A stretch of 64,000 nucleotides of DNA from Prosthecobacter debontii (GCF_900167535.1 NZ_FUYE01000006.1:248001-312000); one strand, 5' to 3'; shown: positions 29,292 through 39,399, counted from the stretch's first letter. Numbers and translations are program-made. Notes: generated from the letters alone by a model not told the origin.

Positions 29292-29327
29292 AAAAAGCGC
29301 ATGTGTTCATTCACGTGCGCTTTTTTT
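29292..29327 (+). terminator. Rho-independent terminator
   Basis: AAAAAGCGCATGTG (29292-29305) pairs with CACGTGCGCTTTTT (29312 onward) with one wobble, 6-base loop and a run of seven T (29321-29327). It ends the transcription unit of the secreted protein at 27685. Confidence 0.88.
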
Positions 29328-29400
29328 GGTTAGACCTGAGAGCGTGGCAAGAGAAATCCACAAGGCTCCAAACACTAAAAGGCTCTAGCGGATTGAGGAT

Positions 29401-29680
29401 GGATGACTGGATGCCGACGCAGGTGACTTCATGGGGTCCGCACACTCCGTGGGCGGGATACCGTGTGGAAGTCCACGTGAGGTGCCTTTGCTTTTCTCGC
29501 CTGATCTGACCTCGCCTAACGAAAAGATCATGTCAGATCATCCCGCCGCCCTGCCTTTGGAGAGATCGGGGGCCGACCAGGTGCAGGGCACGAGCTGCCG
29601 AGCCGGGCTTTTCGCACACGGAGTGGGCGAGCCACTTTGAGCCGCTTGCGCATTCATCCATCGATCCACTCATCCAACGA
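29401..29680 (-). repeat. Dispersed ~270-bp intergenic repeat element B, copy 1 (reverse orientation)
   Basis: The element contains palindromic cores at 29438-29456 (CCGCACACTCCGTGGGCGG) and around 29613-29630 (reverse complement reads CGCCCACTCCGTGTGCG). A GGATG-rich simple repeat sits at each end. Read in reverse complement it aligns with 37520-37815: AAGTGGC next to the core, AAAGCC after it, CAAAGG in the middle and CACGGTATC near the other end. An internal dyad TGATCTGAC (29501-29509) / GTCAGATCA (29531-29539) encloses a CCTAAC site. No coding frame is supported. It is probably a MITE-like or BIME-like non-autonomous repeat. Confidence 0.6.
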
Positions 29681-29695
29681 ACCTTTTCATCGCTC

Positions 29696-29717
29696 GGAGC
29701 CCCGGCTTCAGCCGGAA
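29696..29717 (+). repeat. REP-like family A, single copy
   Basis: This 22-mer is identical to that at 21959-21980 (GGAGCCCCGGCTTCAGCC followed by GGAA). It lies between repeat element B and the end of the PEP-CTERM gene. Confidence 0.75.
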
Positions 29718-29788
29718 TCTTTGAAGGATCGTGGCTCACCTCCATACCGCATCAAGGCATGGCTCCGCACTCTGAAGGCTGACGACGG

Positions 29789-32700
29789 CTATCTTCTCCG
29801 GCGGAAGATCAGGCCGAGACAGCCGATGAGCAGGAAGAGCACACGGGAGGGCTCAGGGACGAGGAGGACGACGCTGAGGACGCCCTGGCTGTTGAAGAGG
29901 CTGGTATCCCAGCCGAGAGTATCCGGTAGGAGAGCGTTGGTGAAGTCGATGTTATCCACCCAGTTGCTGTCATTGCCTGAGCCGAGGCTCGTCCAGTCCA
30001 GGATGTTAAAGGTGTCCCCAGCTTCCGGGGTGTAACCGAGGTAGAGACGCAGGATGCTGCCGGTTTCAAGGGTGAGGGTGCCGGCGGTGAGGCGGTCCGT
30101 GGCATTGTTTCCCAGCAGGCGGAAATCGGCCAAGCTGCCGGACTCGAGGGTGAGGCCGGAGAGGAAGTCGAAGTTACCTCGGTTGGCCGCAGTGCCCCCC
30201 TGGATGCATCCACCACTCTGGATGGTGGTGTCGCCTGAGATGTCACCGGTGCCGATGAGGCTGGCGCCGCTCTTGACGAGGACCGTGCCGCTGCCGGTGC
30301 CACTGCCAGCGGTGTTGGAAATCCAGAGCGTGCCGCTTTCCACCACGGTGCCGCCGGTGTAGGTGCTGCCGGCTCCGGCGAGGCGTAGGGTGCCGATGCC
30401 TTGTTTGGCCAGGCCGCCGACACCCGAGATGATGTCGGTGACATGGATGGTGCCATTGACGCTTTCCGTGCTGATGAGCGTGCGTGCGCTGCCGAGCACG
30501 AACTCGCGATCAAAGGTGGTCGTGAAGGTGTTATTGGCGGTGGTGGTGCTGCTGGTGAATTGGCGCAGGGCTCCTTCGCCACCGCCATCCCCATTGAGGT
30601 AAAATTTGCCACCCGCCAGAGACCAGGTGCCTGCGGTGTCGTCATCGATGATGAACTGCGCTCCATCGGCGACGGTGAGCTTTTTGGCCCCATTGAGCTG
30701 AGCGGAGGTCATGAGCAGGGAGCCTTGAGAAATGAGGAGTTCACCGGTGAAGGTGCTGGCGTTGGAGCCCACACCCCAGCGGCCATTGCCGGTCTTCACC
30801 ACATTGCCCGTGCCGGTGAAGCCATTGCCGCTAAAGTTCTGGTTAGACTGGAAGTCAAAGGTGGCACCATTCGGGCCGACGGTGACGATGCGACCGGTGG
30901 TGTTGTTCACAGCGCCAAAGTTGCTGGCGGTGAGTTGAAGCGTTCCGCCATTGATATAGACATCCGCAGAGAGAGCTCCCAGGCCGGTGGTGCCGTTGAC
31001 GGAAACTGTGCCGCTGTTGATGATGGTTAGGCCGGTGTAGGTATTACCACTCTTCAGGTAGAGCGTGCCGGTGCCATCCATCTGAATGGCGCGGGTGGCG
31101 GCGCCGCTGATGATGCCGGTTTGATTCACATCACCGCTGCCGATGATACGCAGGGCTCCAGGGGCATCAATGGCTGGGGTGGAGTTGGCCGAGATGTCGA
31201 TGTTTCCGGCCAGGGAGTAAGTATCCGAGCGATGGATCACCAATCCACCGCCGCTCAGGGCAATGTTTCCGGTGATGCTGCCGGTGGTGCCGCCGTTACC
31301 GAGCTGCATCACGCCGCCGCTGATGGTGGTGCCACCGGTGTAGGTGTGATCTCCGGTGAGTTGAAGCGTGCCGGAGCTGGCTTTTTCAAAACGTCCACTG
31401 CCCGTGATGCTACCCGTGCCATTGAAGTAGTAATTGCTGGTGGCTTCGACCACGACGTCGGTGGGGCGGAGTTCGCCGACGAGATTCACGACAATGCTGT
31501 TGGGCGTGTCATCGAAGAGAACTCGATCGGCTTGGATGAAGTTGGTGGTGGCACTAGTGTCCAGGGTCTGCCAATTCATTGTGCCACCGACATTCACGGC
31601 GCTACCCGCATCCCAAGTGCTGTTTTGGGTGCCCTTCCAGACGACGATTTCACCCTGGGTGACGTCGGCGCTGACGGTGGTTCCGGTGGTGTCATACACG
31701 AGGGTGCCGGTGCTGCGACCTTCGATCTCCAGGGCAAAGCCGGAGGTGATGCCCGTGCCTGCGTAGTCGAGCAACGTGTAGAGCCCCGTGCTGAAGGGTT
31801 GCGTATTGTTCAGTCGCAGCACCACTTGGCCCGCGCCATTCCATGTTAGGCCGTTGCTGTCGGTGATGTTGATGAACGGCGTGGTGGGCAGCGTGTTGCT
31901 ATTCAGCTCAAACCGGATCGTGGAACCCCCGGCGAGGCTGAGGGAAGGCGTGGTGAAGCTGCTGCTGCCTGGGTTGACGACGGCTAGGGTGGCACCGCTC
32001 TGGGTGGCAAATCCACCGGCCGCTGTGCCGGGCAAGACGCGTAGCACCCCGGCCTCAGCCGTGGTGAGGCCCGTGGCGTTCAGAGCCCCGTTCAGGTTCA
32101 GTTCACCGGCTCCAGCTTTCACCAGCGGGCCATTGCCTGAGATGGCTCCAGTGAAGGTGAGGGTGGTGCCAGCTTCAACGATATCGACACGACCGCCACC
32201 TGCGGCCAGAGTGATGGGGCGGGAACTAGAGGTGCTGCCAGCGCCCTGGATCTGCAAGGTGCCTTGGGTGGTGGCTGAGCCAAAGTCAAAGCCGGCGATC
32301 GCCCCGCCCGTGACAATGGCGCTGCCTGCGGTCGGCAGGGAAGAGACTGGCATGGCCAGCGTGCCCTCCTGGAAGCGGATCGGGGTCGCACTGGTGAAGG
32401 TGATGCCCGATTGGATAGTCACGGTGCCCGAGGTGGTCTTAGCCACCCAACCGCCACCGCCTTGGCCGATGGCTCCCGCAGAGGTGGTGGTCATTTCCCC
32501 TGAGCGCAGGTCGAAGATCACATCCCCCACGTTGACGGCGGCCCCCGTGCTCCCGGCGGTGGCATGGTAAACGCCGCCATTGAGGGTGAAGCCGCCGTAG
32601 GATTCCCCAGTGTGGATTTCGAAACGACCTCCGGCATTGATGGTGATGAAAGTTGTCGAGGGGAGGTCGGGGTTGTTGTCCGGGCCAAAAATGAAGGTGC

Positions 32701-35700
32701 CGGTGTTATTCACCACGATGGAGACGGCATCGAAGTCACCTGCGGCACCGCGGTCGGTCAATTGAACGATCCCGCCATTGATGTTGAGGGTGCCGGCGAA
32801 GTTGTGATTGCCTAACAAATAAAGATGACCGGAGCCGTTTTTATTGATGATGCCCGTGCCGTCCAGACCTGCGCTCATGTTGAAGACGCCGTCGATGTCG
32901 AGATTCAGTGTATTCGTGCCCAGGGTCAGCACGGAGTTGAAGTTCATCGTGGCTCCCGAGCCGATCTGCTTGATCGTGTTGGTGCCGTTGAGGGTGAGGG
33001 CATTGTTGAAGGTGAAGGTATCACTGCGGTTAAACGCCAGTGTGCTATCGGTCAGGCTGATGGCCCCGGTAACACTGCCCCCTGTGCCGCCGTTACCGAG
33101 CTGAAGCGTGCCGCCGCTGACGGTGGTGCCACCGGTGTAATCATTGGCTGTGGCGAGGATGAGGGTGCCGGTGCCGGTTTTGCTGAGCACAGCGGTGCCG
33201 CTGATCTTGCCTGCGCCGGTGAAGGTGTAGTCGTTGCTGGCATCCACGGTGACGGAGAGCGGACTGACGGTGCCGGGGATCTGCACGCTGCGGTTGGTGG
33301 CCGTGTCATCGAAGCGGACGATGTCCTTCGTGATGAAGTTGGTGGCGGTGCCTGCGTTGATAAGCTGCCAGTTGAAGGTGCCTCCCACGCTCGGGTCCGT
33401 GCCGGTATCCCACACGCTGTTGACGCTGCCGGTCCACTTCACGCTGTCTGTGCCGGTGATGTTCACCTGGATCTGGGTGTTAGCGGTGTCATAGACGAGG
33501 TTGCCACTGGTGCGGCCCTCGAAACGTAGCGTCAGGCCGGAACTGATGGCGGTGCCGGAGTAGTCTAGAAGGGTAAAGAGGCCGTTGCTAAAGGCTTGAC
33601 TGTTGGTTAGGCGGAACACGGGGCTGCCGCTGAAGCTAAAGCCGTTGCTGCCGGTCACCTGCATCAGCGCCACGCCGGGAGTGGTGGAAGAAGCGAGTTC
33701 AAACTGAAGCGTGGAGGCATCCGCCAGCGTTAAGCTCGGCAGGATCATGGTGGCGGGAGTGGCCGTGTTACTGATGGCCAAGACGGCTCCAGTTTCTGCG
33801 GCAAAGCCGCCTGCTGCCGTGCCGGGCTTCAAGCGTAGCGTACCTGCGCTGGCGGTGGTAAGGGCGGTGCTATTCAGAGCTCCTTGCAGATTCAGCGCAC
33901 CGAGGCCGGTCTTCACCAGCGGGCCATTGCCGGAGATGGCTCCGGTGAAGGTGAGGGCCGTATCGGTCTCCACCACATTCACCACACCACCATTGCCAGT
34001 GAGAACAATGCTGCGGGAGGTGGTGGGGGTGCCTGCACCATCGATGCGCAGCGTGCCCTGAGTGCCCGTGCCGCCAAAGGTGAAGGCCGCATTAGCTCCA
34101 CCGCTGACCACGGCCGTGCCGGTGGCGGGAACCGCGCTGGAGACCATGGCCAGCGTGCCTTCCTTGATCTGCACATCCAGAGACGATGCCATGGTCACAC
34201 CGGCTTCCAGCGTGACGGTGCCGGAGGTGGTCTTCGCCAACACACCGCCACCGGATTGATTCAAGATACCGCCATTGCCCGTGCCCGTAATGGCCGTGGT
34301 CGCGCGGCCTGAGCGGAAGTCATACACGACTCGTCCTGCAGTGCCTGCCTCGGCGCCGGTATTGACCCCGGTGTTGCTACTCGTGATCGCACGGTATTCA
34401 CCACCATTGAGGACGATGCCGCCGTAGGATTCACCAGTGCGAATTTCATACAAACCGCCCGTGTTGATGGTGATCATGGTGTTGCTAGGCAGGTCCGGAT
34501 TGCCATCGGGACCGAAGATGAAGGTGGTGCCATTATTGACCACGATGGAGGCGGCATTGAGGTCACCACTGGCACCACGGTCGGTGAGCTGCACGACACC
34601 GCCATTGATGTTCAGGGTGCCCGTGAAACTGGAAAGGCCGAGGAGATTGAGCTGACCGCTGCCGTTTTTATTGATGATGCCAGTGCCGGTGATCCGGCCC
34701 ACTTGATCCCAGGTGCCGGTGCCATCGAAGTTCAGCGTGGCGGAGCCGAAGGAGAGCGCGGAATTCACCGTGGCGGTGCCGGTGCCGTTTTGGCGCAGGG
34801 TGTTGGTGCCGGAGAGGGTGAGAGTGTTTTCAAAGGTGAAGTCCTCGGAGCGATTGAATCCGAAGATGCTGCTGGTGAGGGCGACGGAGCCGACGACACT
34901 GCCCGTCGTGCCGCCATTGCCCAGGATGATGCCACCGCCATTGATGCTGGTGCCACCCATGTAGTCGTTATCCGTGGCCAGAGTCAGGATGCCGGTGCCG
35001 GTCTTGGCTAGGCTGGTGGTGCCGGTGATTTTTCCCGTGCCGCTGAAGGTGTAATCCGTAGCTCCGGTGACGGTCAGGGCCGTGGGAGCCACGCTGCTGT
35101 TGAGCTGCACCGCATAGCGCGTGGCGGTATCGTCAAAGCGGATATTGTCGGTCTGGATGAAGTTGGTGGCCGTGCCGCCGGTCATGAGCTGCCAGTTCTG
35201 CGTGCCGCCTACATTGGCTGCTGTGCCCACATCCCACACGCCATCGGTGGCTCCAGTCCACTTCAGGCTGTCGGTGCCGGTGATCTCCAGTTGGATGCGG
35301 GTGCCCAGTTCATCGTAAATCAGATTGCCCAGAGTGCGGCCTGAGAGCTTGAGATCAATGCCACTGCCAATGCCAAAGCCGGTGTAATCCAGCAGCGTGT
35401 AGGTGCCAGTGGCAAAGTTTTGCGCATTGGTCACATTCAGGGTGAAGCTGTTATCCATGAGGAAGAGACTCCGCACGTTGACCAAGGTCTGGTTAGGCAA
35501 GGTGGTGCGGTTCAGTTCCAGGCTGAGGGTGGCATTATCTTCCAAGATCAGCGTGGGCACATCGAAGGTGGTGGTGGCACTGCCCAGGTTTACAGCCAGG
35601 ATCGCCCCGGTATCCACGATGAAGCCGCCGGTGGAACTGACAGGATTCACGCGCAAGGTGCCCGCAGACACTTGCGTATCGCCCGTGGCCCCGAGTGTGC

Positions 35701-36826
35701 CGGTCAGATGCAGGGTGCCTGCGCCAGTTTTCTGCAGCAGCCCCGCGCCGGAGTTCGCTCCAGAGAGGGTGAGGATAGTGGTGTCCTGTGTCACCTCGAT
35801 GACCCCGGTGCCATCGGCGGCGCGGACGAGGTTGCCCCCGCGGCTGGCGGTGGCTCCGCGATACTCCAGCGTGCCGGTGGTGCCGGTGCTGCCAAAGGTG
35901 AGGGGAGAGCTACCCAGGTTCACCGCATGATTCATGATGATGCGGCCCTCCATGAGATTGATGCCGCCAGAGGTGGTGATGCTGGTGGCCCCAGAGAGCG
36001 TGACAGTGCCTGTCGTGGTCTTGTTGATGGCGGAGGTGCCACTGACGGCATAGGCGGCTCCAGAGTTGGCATTGCCGGTCAGGGTGCCGTGCGTCCAGTT
36101 CAGAGCGGTGGCACCGCTGGGGGTGATGTTACCCGCATTGAGATCCAGATTACCGCCCAGCAGATGAATGCCCCCCAGCGTTTGGGATTCCTGCCAGCTC
36201 ACCTGCCCGCCTTCATTGAGGGTGATGTAGGTGGTGTTAGGCAGGTTGGGATCCCCTGCGCCGGCATTGCCAAATTGATACACTCCGCCGTTGTTCACGA
36301 CGATGGAGACGGGGTTGAAGTTGTTGGTCAGTGCGGTGCTGGAGGTGCCGCCCCAGTTGGAAAACCGACCCTCATTGATGATGATGGTGCCGGTGAAACC
36401 CGCGTTGTCACTGTCATGGATGAAGGTGCCGCTGCCGATCTTCGTGATCGTGGCGGAGCCTGCCATGAAGCCGGTAAAACGCATCGTGCCAGTGATGTCC
36501 AGGGTGGGATCGGTGCCGGCAAAGGTGAAGGCATTGGCCAGTGTGCCCGCTAGAGTGATGGTGTTTGTGCCGGTATTATTAACGGTTAGGCGATTCAGCG
36601 TCATGGCCCCAATGTTATTGGTGCTGGTGTAAGAGCCGCTGGTGGCATTGAAGCGCACCTGCAAGGTATTGCTGCTGACCGGCACGGAGGCGGGCAGCCA
36701 ACTCGCGGCCGTGTTCCAGTTACCGTTGGTCACATTCCAGACCGACTGCGCCTGGAGAGGAACGGCAGCTAGGGTGATGAACAGGGTTGATAGGGCGAAA
36801 CCAAGACGGAAGGACTTGCTCTTCAT
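29789..36826 (-). CDS. Giant autotransporter-associated beta-strand-repeat protein with PEP-CTERM signal
   Basis: 2345 residues. A Sec signal (LGFALSTLFITLAAVPLQAQ) is followed by Gly/Thr/Asn-rich repeats of the autotransporter-associated beta-strand type (GGTTVSGGTLQLGNGG, LSKTGTGTLILATANDYTGG). Three long units of about 600 residues are recognisable from TDSLKWTG (about 517), TDSVKWTG (about 1125) and VVWKGTQN (about 1728), each with GESYGG-type landmarks. The C-terminus VPEPSRVLFLLIGCLGLIFR plus further Arg is a PEP-CTERM sorting signal: VPEP motif, transmembrane helix, Arg cluster. By family knowledge it would be cleaved by an exosortase and released or attached at the surface. No exosortase is in the window. 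It lacks the autotransporter barrel, so the repeat name does not mean type V secretion here. Confidence 0.9.
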   Translation of the reverse strand: MKSKSFRLGFALSTLFITLAAVPLQAQSVWNVTNGNWNTAASWLPASVPVSSNTLQVRFNATSGSYTSTNNIGAMTLNRLTVNNTGTNTITLAGTLANAFTFAGTDPTLDITGTMRFTGFMAGSATITKIGSGTFIHDSDNAGFTGTIIINEGRFSNWGGTSSTALTNNFNPVSIVVNNGGVYQFGNAGAGDPNLPNTTYITLNEGGQVSWQESQTLGGIHLLGGNLDLNAGNITPSGATALNWTHGTLTGNANSGAAYAVSGTSAINKTTTGTVTLSGATSITTSGGINLMEGRIIMNHAVNLGSSPLTFGSTGTTGTLEYRGATASRGGNLVRAADGTGVIEVTQDTTILTLSGANSGAGLLQKTGAGTLHLTGTLGATGDTQVSAGTLRVNPVSSTGGFIVDTGAILAVNLGSATTTFDVPTLILEDNATLSLELNRTTLPNQTLVNVRSLFLMDNSFTLNVTNAQNFATGTYTLLDYTGFGIGSGIDLKLSGRTLGNLIYDELGTRIQLEITGTDSLKWTGATDGVWDVGTAANVGGTQNWQLMTGGTATNFIQTDNIRFDDTATRYAVQLNSSVAPTALTVTGATDYTFSGTGKITGTTSLAKTGTGILTLATDNDYMGGTSINGGGIILGNGGTTGSVVGSVALTSSIFGFNRSEDFTFENTLTLSGTNTLRQNGTGTATVNSALSFGSATLNFDGTGTWDQVGRITGTGIINKNGSGQLNLLGLSSFTGTLNINGGVVQLTDRGASGDLNAASIVVNNGTTFIFGPDGNPDLPSNTMITINTGGLYEIRTGESYGGIVLNGGEYRAITSSNTGVNTGAEAGTAGRVVYDFRSGRATTAITGTGNGGILNQSGGGVLAKTTSGTVTLEAGVTMASSLDVQIKEGTLAMVSSAVPATGTAVVSGGANAAFTFGGTGTQGTLRIDGAGTPTTSRSIVLTGNGGVVNVVETDTALTFTGAISGNGPLVKTGLGALNLQGALNSTALTTASAGTLRLKPGTAAGGFAAETGAVLAISNTATPATMILPSLTLADASTLQFELASSTTPGVALMQVTGSNGFSFSGSPVFRLTNSQAFSNGLFTLLDYSGTAISSGLTLRFEGRTSGNLVYDTANTQIQVNITGTDSVKWTGSVNSVWDTGTDPSVGGTFNWQLINAGTATNFITKDIVRFDDTATNRSVQIPGTVSPLSVTVDASNDYTFTGAGKISGTAVLSKTGTGTLILATANDYTGGTTVSGGTLQLGNGGTGGSVTGAISLTDSTLAFNRSDTFTFNNALTLNGTNTIKQIGSGATMNFNSVLTLGTNTLNLDIDGVFNMSAGLDGTGIINKNGSGHLYLLGNHNFAGTLNINGGIVQLTDRGAAGDFDAVSIVVNNTGTFIFGPDNNPDLPSTTFITINAGGRFEIHTGESYGGFTLNGGVYHATAGSTGAAVNVGDVIFDLRSGEMTTTSAGAIGQGGGGWVAKTTSGTVTIQSGITFTSATPIRFQEGTLAMPVSSLPTAGSAIVTGGAIAGFDFGSATTQGTLQIQGAGSTSSSRPITLAAGGGRVDIVEAGTTLTFTGAISGNGPLVKAGAGELNLNGALNATGLTTAEAGVLRVLPGTAAGGFATQSGATLAVVNPGSSSFTTPSLSLAGGSTIRFELNSNTLPTTPFINITDSNGLTWNGAGQVVLRLNNTQPFSTGLYTLLDYAGTGITSGFALEIEGRSTGTLVYDTTGTTVSADVTQGEIVVWKGTQNSTWDAGSAVNVGGTMNWQTLDTSATTNFIQADRVLFDDTPNSIVVNLVGELRPTDVVVEATSNYYFNGTGSITGSGRFEKASSGTLQLTGDHTYTGGTTISGGVMQLGNGGTTGSITGNIALSGGGLVIHRSDTYSLAGNIDISANSTPAIDAPGALRIIGSGDVNQTGIISGAATRAIQMDGTGTLYLKSGNTYTGLTIINSGTVSVNGTTGLGALSADVYINGGTLQLTASNFGAVNNTTGRIVTVGPNGATFDFQSNQNFSGNGFTGTGNVVKTGNGRWGVGSNASTFTGELLISQGSLLMTSAQLNGAKKLTVADGAQFIIDDDTAGTWSLAGGKFYLNGDGGGEGALRQFTSSTTTANNTFTTTFDREFVLGSARTLISTESVNGTIHVTDIISGVGGLAKQGIGTLRLAGAGSTYTGGTVVESGTLWISNTAGSGTGSGTVLVKSGASLIGTGDISGDTTIQSGGCIQGGTAANRGNFDFLSGLTLESGSLADFRLLGNNATDRLTAGTLTLETGSILRLYLGYTPEAGDTFNILDWTSLGSGNDSNWVDNIDFTNALLPDTLGWDTSLFNSQGVLSVVLLVPEPSRVLFLLIGCLGLIFRRRR

Positions 36827-37059
36827 TGGGGGGGCGGCCCGGTAGCATCACCACCCCGCTCTCGTCTCTCCCTGCTCTGCGACATTATCGTCGCCAGCAT
36901 AGGTGTAACGCTCTGGCGGAATCCACAGGCTGCTCAGAGGCGAGCGTGAAGAAAGGATGTAAGCGGTTGTGAGTGAGGCGGATACTAAGAAGGTGAATAA
37001 CTTCGAAAACGATGAAAGCATCATCCAACCGCGCGACCGATGGCCTGCGAATCAGTGGC

Positions 37060-37515
37060 ATGACTACAACCCTCGAATCCCCACCTGATGTGGCGGCCAT
37101 CCATGCGGAGATCGATGCATGGGCGGATGCCATCCGTCATAAGGACGTGAATAACGCCCTCTCTCACTTTGCGCCTCAGTCGGTGCGTTTTTTCATGGGC
37201 CCGCCCTTGGAAACCGATTCACCGCTCAAGGATAACCTGGAAAACTGGTTCCGTACCTTTGACGGTGAGCTCGGTTATGAAGTCCGTGGCCTCACCATTA
37301 CCGCCAGCGGTGACTTAGCCTACAGCCACAGTTTCAACCACCTCTGCGGCACGAAGACCGATGGTCAGCAGGCGGACGTGTGGTTCCGTGAGACGCTGTG
37401 CTTCCGCAAGATCGGTGGTCAATGGCGCATCGTGCATGCCCATGAGTCCGTGCCCTTTTACATGGATGGCACTCAGCGCGCGGCCCTAGACCTGCAACCA
37501 CCGAGCCTTGGGTAA
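37060..37515 (+). CDS. NTF2-like / SnoaL-type protein
   Basis: 151 residues from ATG 37060 (MTTTLESPPDVAAIHAEIDA); an in-frame ATG at 37012 would add 16 residues. The fold pattern is typical: helix AAIHAEIDAWADAIRHKDVN, ALSHFAPQSVRFFMGPP, then strands LGYEVRGLTITASGDLAYSH, WFRETLCFRKIGGQWRIVHA and HESVPFYMDG. The ending W-R-I-V-H-x-H-x-S-V-P-F resembles the ketosteroid-isomerase-like DUF4440/SnoaL_3 proteins. The substrate is unknown. It diverges from the PEP-CTERM gene across a 233-base gap. Confidence 0.78.
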   Translation: MTTTLESPPDVAAIHAEIDAWADAIRHKDVNNALSHFAPQSVRFFMGPPLETDSPLKDNLENWFRTFDGELGYEVRGLTITASGDLAYSHSFNHLCGTKTDGQQADVWFRETLCFRKIGGQWRIVHAHESVPFYMDGTQRAALDLQPPSLG

Positions 37516-37519
37516 AGCG

Positions 37520-37815
37520 GGGCGGATGAATGGATGATGGATAGGTGGATGAATGGATGGGGCTTTGAGCCCATCCTTCGAAGTGGCCCGCACACTCTGT
37601 GTGCGGAAAGCCAGACTTGGCCGTGCGTCGACGTCCCTCGTGGCTGCTGACCTTGCAAAGGAGCTGCCCTCTGAATCATGATCCAGCAACCGCACTGACG
37701 GATTGAAGACCTTGTTTCCTCGTTTCGGCCTGCGCACGGTATCTCGCGCACGAAGTGTATGGACCACGGGCATGCCATCATCGTGATGAATACATGCATT
37801 CATCCACCTATCCCA
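37520..37815 (+). repeat. Dispersed ~270-bp intergenic repeat element B, copy 2, with 17-bp terminal inverted repeats
   Basis: GGATAGGTGGATGAATG (37539-37555) is repeated as its exact reverse complement at 37797-37813. Between them lie the perfect palindrome CCGCACACTCTGTGTGCGG (37588-37606) and a degenerate second core near 37731-37765 (CGCACGGTATCTCGCGCACG). The order and spacing match the reverse complement of 29401-29680. No gene is supported in this 358-base gap. The two copies are therefore inverted repeats that flank the PEP-CTERM and NTF2-like genes. Confidence 0.6.
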
Positions 37816-37873
37816 TCCCCCACTTATCCGGCAATCCCTGCCAGATCCGCACTTCACCGGCGTTCTCAAAGGC

Positions 37874-39277
37874 ATGAAGTGGAAGTTTACAGCCTGTCTT
37901 GTGTCCTTGTCCTGGTGTTTGTCAGCGGTCCTGTCCGTAGCTGCGGAGGATCGGCCTAACATCATCTTCATTCTCTGCGATGACCTGGCTCAGGGAGATC
38001 TGGGCTGTTATGGGCAGAAGCTGATTCAGACGCCGAATCTGGATCGCATGGCGGCCGAGGGCACGATGTATCCGCAGCTCTACTCCGGCACCAGCGTGTG
38101 TGCGCCCTCGCGTAGCTCCCTCATGACCGGCTTTCACATGGGCCACTGCCCGATTCGCGCGAATCGTGAGATCCAGCCCGAGGGGCAGATGCCTTTACCC
38201 GAAGGCACAAAAACGGTCGCCCACATCCTCAAGGAGGCGGGTTATGCTACGGCCTGCACGGGCAAGTGGGGCATGGGCATGTTCGATACCACGGGCAGCC
38301 CTCTGAAGATGGGCTTTGATCACTTCTATGGCTACAATTGCCAGCGCCATGCCCACAGTTATTTCCCCACCTACCTGTGGAAGGACGACCAGCACGTGGA
38401 GCTGGATGGCAAGACCTACGCGCAGGAGCTCATCATCCAGGATACCCTGGGCTGGGTGCGTGCCCAGGCCGGGAAGCCCTTCTTTCTTTTTCACGCGGTA
38501 ACGCTGCCGCATGGCAAATTCGAGATCGACGACCAAGGCATCTACAAGGACAAGCCGTGGACGGAGTTGCAAAAGAACTACGCCGCCATGGTCACCCGCC
38601 TGGACAGTGATGTGGGGCGGCTCTTGGCCTTGCTGAAGGAACTCAAGGTGGATGAGCGCACGCTGGTCATCTTTGCTGGAGACAACGGGGCTTCCTTTGC
38701 TCCGGATTCTGAGGTGGGGCGTCTGTTTGATCAATCCATGGGCGGCAAACTGCGCGGGTATAAACGCAGCCTGTATGAAGGAGGGCTGCGTCAGGCCGGC
38801 ATCGCCCGCTGGCCAGGGCATGTGCCCGCAGGTCAGGTGAATGAAACCCCGTGGGCCTTCTGGGACTTCCTGCCCACGGCGGCTGAGCTGGCCGGGGCGA
38901 AACTCACGGCGGGTGCCAACAGTGATGGCCTCTCCATGGTGCCGCTGCTGACCGGTGGCGGGGCCCCACAGCACTCCAGCTTTTACTGGGAACTCCATGA
39001 GGGCACCTCCCTCCAGGCCCTGCGTTTTGGCGACTGGAAGGCGGTCAAAAATGGCCCCCAGGCCAAGACCGAGCTCTATGATCTGAAGACCGATCTCAGT
39101 GAGTCCCACGACATCGCTGCGGAGAACTCGGGCATCGTGGCGAAGGCCGAAACGATCATGGCCGCCTCTCGCGCTAAGGATCCTCTCTGGCCTCTGGTGC
39201 AAAAGCAGCCCGGCAGAGGCAAAGGTAAGGGGAAAGCTCCAGTCAAAACGAAGGCCAAGGCCGCGGCGAAAGACTGA
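37874..39277 (+). CDS. Formylglycine-type sulfatase (arylsulfatase-like)
   Basis: 467 residues, signal [20 protein letters not shown]. The core begins [21 protein letters not shown], with Asp36-Asp37 as metal ligands. Cys76 in CAPSR is the formylglycine precursor, followed by [28 protein letters not shown], the second sulfatase signature, supplies the conserved Lys. [10 protein letters not shown] and FAGDNGAS provide further active-site residues. The C-terminus is a Lys-rich tail ([18 protein letters not shown]). It hydrolyses a sulfate ester of unknown identity, probably on an algal or host glycan, in the periplasm or outside. The CCTAAC inside RPNII (37955) is one of the dispersed motif sites. 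Confidence 0.92.
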   Translation: MKWKFTACLVSLSWCLSAVLSVAAEDRPNIIFILCDDLAQGDLGCYGQKLIQTPNLDRMAAEGTMYPQLYSGTSVCAPSRSSLMTGFHMGHCPIRANREIQPEGQMPLPEGTKTVAHILKEAGYATACTGKWGMGMFDTTGSPLKMGFDHFYGYNCQRHAHSYFPTYLWKDDQHVELDGKTYAQELIIQDTLGWVRAQAGKPFFLFHAVTLPHGKFEIDDQGIYKDKPWTELQKNYAAMVTRLDSDVGRLLALLKELKVDERTLVIFAGDNGASFAPDSEVGRLFDQSMGGKLRGYKRSLYEGGLRQAGIARWPGHVPAGQVNETPWAFWDFLPTAAELAGAKLTAGANSDGLSMVPLLTGGGAPQHSSFYWELHEGTSLQALRFGDWKAVKNGPQAKTELYDLKTDLSESHDIAAENSGIVAKAETIMAASRAKDPLWPLVQKQPGRGKGKGKAPVKTKAKAAAKD

Positions 39278-39326
39278 GGCGGAGGGGATTCAGCAATTTG
39301 TATTCAGTGATCCGTCTTCAGAGTTC

Positions 39327-39398
39327 GGAGCCCCGTCTGAGGCGGCGCGAAGAGACGTTCGAGAGGTCAAAGAATTCCGGCTGAAGGACCCTCCGAAC
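39327..39398. repeat. Degenerate REP-like family A inverted pair
   Basis: GGAGCCCCGTCTGAGGCGG (39327-39345) and TTCCGGCTGAAGGACCCTCC (39375-39394) are diverged, oppositely oriented copies of the family A repeat. They lie just downstream of the second sulfatase. Confidence 0.5.
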
Positions 39399-39399
39399 C

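Noticed and set aside
29789-36826. Regular short repeats in this region as a CRISPR or satellite array
   Set aside because: The repeats are in frame and encode beta-strand repeats. There are no identical repeats with unique spacers.
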